NCBI GenBank assembly: GCA_021160405.1
Contig: JAGHCO010000159.1
Coordinates: 1 to 15,073, forward strand
DNA from: Candidatus Aerophobota bacterium
GTDB lineage: Bacteria > Aerophobota > Aerophobia > Aerophobales > JAGHCO01
Reading direction: 5' to 3'
DNA: 15,073 bases
This document shows, in pieces, positions 15,048 to 15,073 of this stretch. Both the position numbers and the translations under genes were made by a program. The first letter of the stretch is position 1, and every line of letters starts with the position of its first letter. A model generated the notes under the pieces. That model made no database searches. It was not told the origin of the DNA and was given only the letters and a program-made list of their open reading frames with translations.

Positions 15048-15073
15048 GTTAACTTCCTTGAGGTATCATATCC

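Overview
The window looks like chromosomal DNA from an AT-rich, probably strictly anaerobic bacterium. The evidence is a very large 2-hydroxyacyl-CoA dehydratase-type activase with many iron-sulfur cysteines, a flavodoxin-like protein, a nickel-type lactate racemase homologue, a malic enzyme, and a GatA that implies indirect Gln/Asn-tRNA charging. TTG and GTG starts are frequent. Clostridia-like Firmicutes or a candidate phylum such as Atribacterota or Aerophobota would fit, but the sequence alone does not settle it.

Layout. Bases 1-239 (minus) hold the start of a secreted NTF2-like protein cut by the window edge. Bases 240-575 are an intergenic region with two divergent promoter candidates and an imperfect inverted repeat. 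Bases 576-1870 (plus) hold the only plus-strand operon: an intact AbiEi-type antitoxin overlapping a shortened AbiEii-type nucleotidyltransferase toxin. Everything from 1920 to 15047 reads on the minus strand. In order of transcription (right to left) it runs: LarA-family racemase, malic enzyme, stand-alone tRNA-binding (EMAP/MetRS-beta) protein, frameshifted BrnT-type toxin, CopG/BrnA-type antitoxin, sugar-isomerase-like TIM barrel, gatA, NAD-dependent sugar epimerase, fused activase, flavodoxin-like protein, and a membrane TPR protein.

How the genes may work together. LarA plus malic enzyme suggest a two-step use of a 2-hydroxyacid. Malate racemisation followed by decarboxylation to pyruvate is attractive, although lactate remains the default LarA substrate. 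The fused activase has its own near-consensus promoter and lies 17 bases ahead of a flavodoxin-like gene, which could be its redox partner. The epimerase is probably a nucleotide-sugar enzyme. GatA and the EMAP protein are translation functions separated from their usual partners.

Second-look items. In both toxin-antitoxin loci the toxin is damaged and the antitoxin is intact; a third antitoxin-like remnant may lie at 12214-12357. Three spacers carry short tandem repeats with a strict 7-base period. The activase carries two complete ATPase/Fe-S halves, an extra four-cysteine cluster and an HgdB-like C-terminal half in one chain. I see no rRNA, tRNA, CRISPR array, insertion sequence or convincing intrinsic terminator.
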